Shown here one piece after another: positions 63,590-64,000 of a stretch of 64,000 nucleotides of DNA. Position 1 is the first letter of the stretch; each line of letters opens with the position of its first letter. The stretch covers positions 18,952,871 to 19,016,870 of the forward strand of contig OZ022238.1 in assembly GCA_963978895.1 (NCBI GenBank), given 5' to 3'. The position numbers were made by a program, and so were the translations under genes. Source of the DNA: Erpobdella octoculata. Taxonomy: Eukaryota > Annelida > Clitellata > Hirudinida > Erpobdellidae. The notes under the pieces are model-generated. The model saw only the letters and a list, made by a program, of their open reading frames with translations, ran no database searches and was not told where the DNA came from.

Positions 63590-64000
63590 CAGGCTTATAA
63601 AGTTCAAAAAGGTACATAACTTAGAATTTTTCAGTAAGGGGGGAGGGCGAAATACGCTGCCTTATCTAGCTAAACACTACATAACAGGTTAATAAAGTTA
63701 AAAAAAATACATGTCTTAGAATTTTTCAGGGGGGGGGGGGCGAAATTCGCTGCCTTATCGAGCTATGAACTTGTATACAAGTTCGAAAAAATAGGTACGT
63801 ATCTTAGAATTTCGGGGGAGGGGGGTGAATTCTGCTGCCTTATCCAGTTATGAACTTGTATAATGGTTAACAGGTTTGAAAAAGTAGGTACATATCATAG
63901 AATTTGGGGGGGGAGGCGAAATCCGCTGCCTTATCCAGTTATGAACTTTTATAACAGTTTACAGTTTTATAAAGTTCGAAAAAGTAGGTACATATCTTAG
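63590..64000 (+). repeat. minisatellite, about 88-100 bp unit, running off the window
   Basis: The core cttagaattt recurs at about 63620, 63715 and 63802, in variant form (catagaattt) near 63895, and at about 63992. Each is followed by a G-run of varying length, cgaaatNcgctgccttatc and ttatgaacttNtata. The array continues past the window edge. Confidence 0.85.

Overview
This is a piece of an AT-rich animal nuclear genome dominated by transposable elements. It has spliced genes with GT-AG introns, long (TA)n, (ATGT)n and (GAT)n microsatellites, and an invertebrate mix of elements: Helitrons, hAT, Penelope-like, Ty3/Gypsy, CR1/L2-like and Jockey/I-like elements, and a Crypton-type tyrosine recombinase. 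The sequence alone does not settle the phylum; a cnidarian, mollusc, arachnid or similar invertebrate all fit.

Host genes. The clearest host locus is a head-to-tail cluster of three paralogous four-exon genes on the minus strand (8686-11854, 16081-17457, 20678-26185). No single open reading frame reveals it; I assembled it from splice sites. Each gene has a signal-peptide exon, a tiny acidic exon, an exon with most of a first C-C-CC-C-C knot, and an exon that closes that knot and carries a second one. All three share intron phases 1, 2 and 0, and the third intron always falls between Cys5 and Cys6 of the first knot. They look like secreted double-inhibitor-cystine-knot peptides of unknown role. 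A second, weaker candidate gene with a tandemly duplicated exon pair lies at 49599-51235 (minus).

Mobile elements. At least ten Helitron 3' ends are present (GC hairpin, then CTAG before T), plus several 5' ends (TC after A) and one decayed autonomous copy with HUH/Y2 Rep motifs and a Pif1 remnant (31480-33685). Five hAT-like insertions occur; four have perfect 8-bp target duplications. The most layered region is 37804-46367. There a Crypton-like tyrosine recombinase gene (minus) was split by a Penelope-like element, which was itself hit by a hAT, and independently by a Ty3/Gypsy element with intact LTRs and TSD. Two Foldback-like structures with inverted arrays of about 20-bp repeats occur at 6340-8000 and 52190-55195. 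A 32-bp perfect-TIR element (55375-57867) contains another hAT and a Helitron end. A solo LTR interrupts a Helitron 3' end at 47613-48199.

Layout: 1-8000 decayed non-LTR and Foldback-like material; 8.5-26.3 kb the peptide gene cluster with a 1.6-kb tandem duplication between genes 1 and 2; 27-34.2 kb Helitron/hAT/CR1 nest; 34.2-37.8 kb gene-poor, with a tandem duplication hit by a hAT MITE; 37.8-46.4 kb the recombinase nest; 46.9-49.4 kb Helitrons and solo LTR; 49.6-51.2 kb candidate gene; 51.6-57.9 kb Foldback and TIR elements; 58.7-60.4 kb CR1/L2-like element; the rest repeats, ending in a minisatellite that runs off the window.
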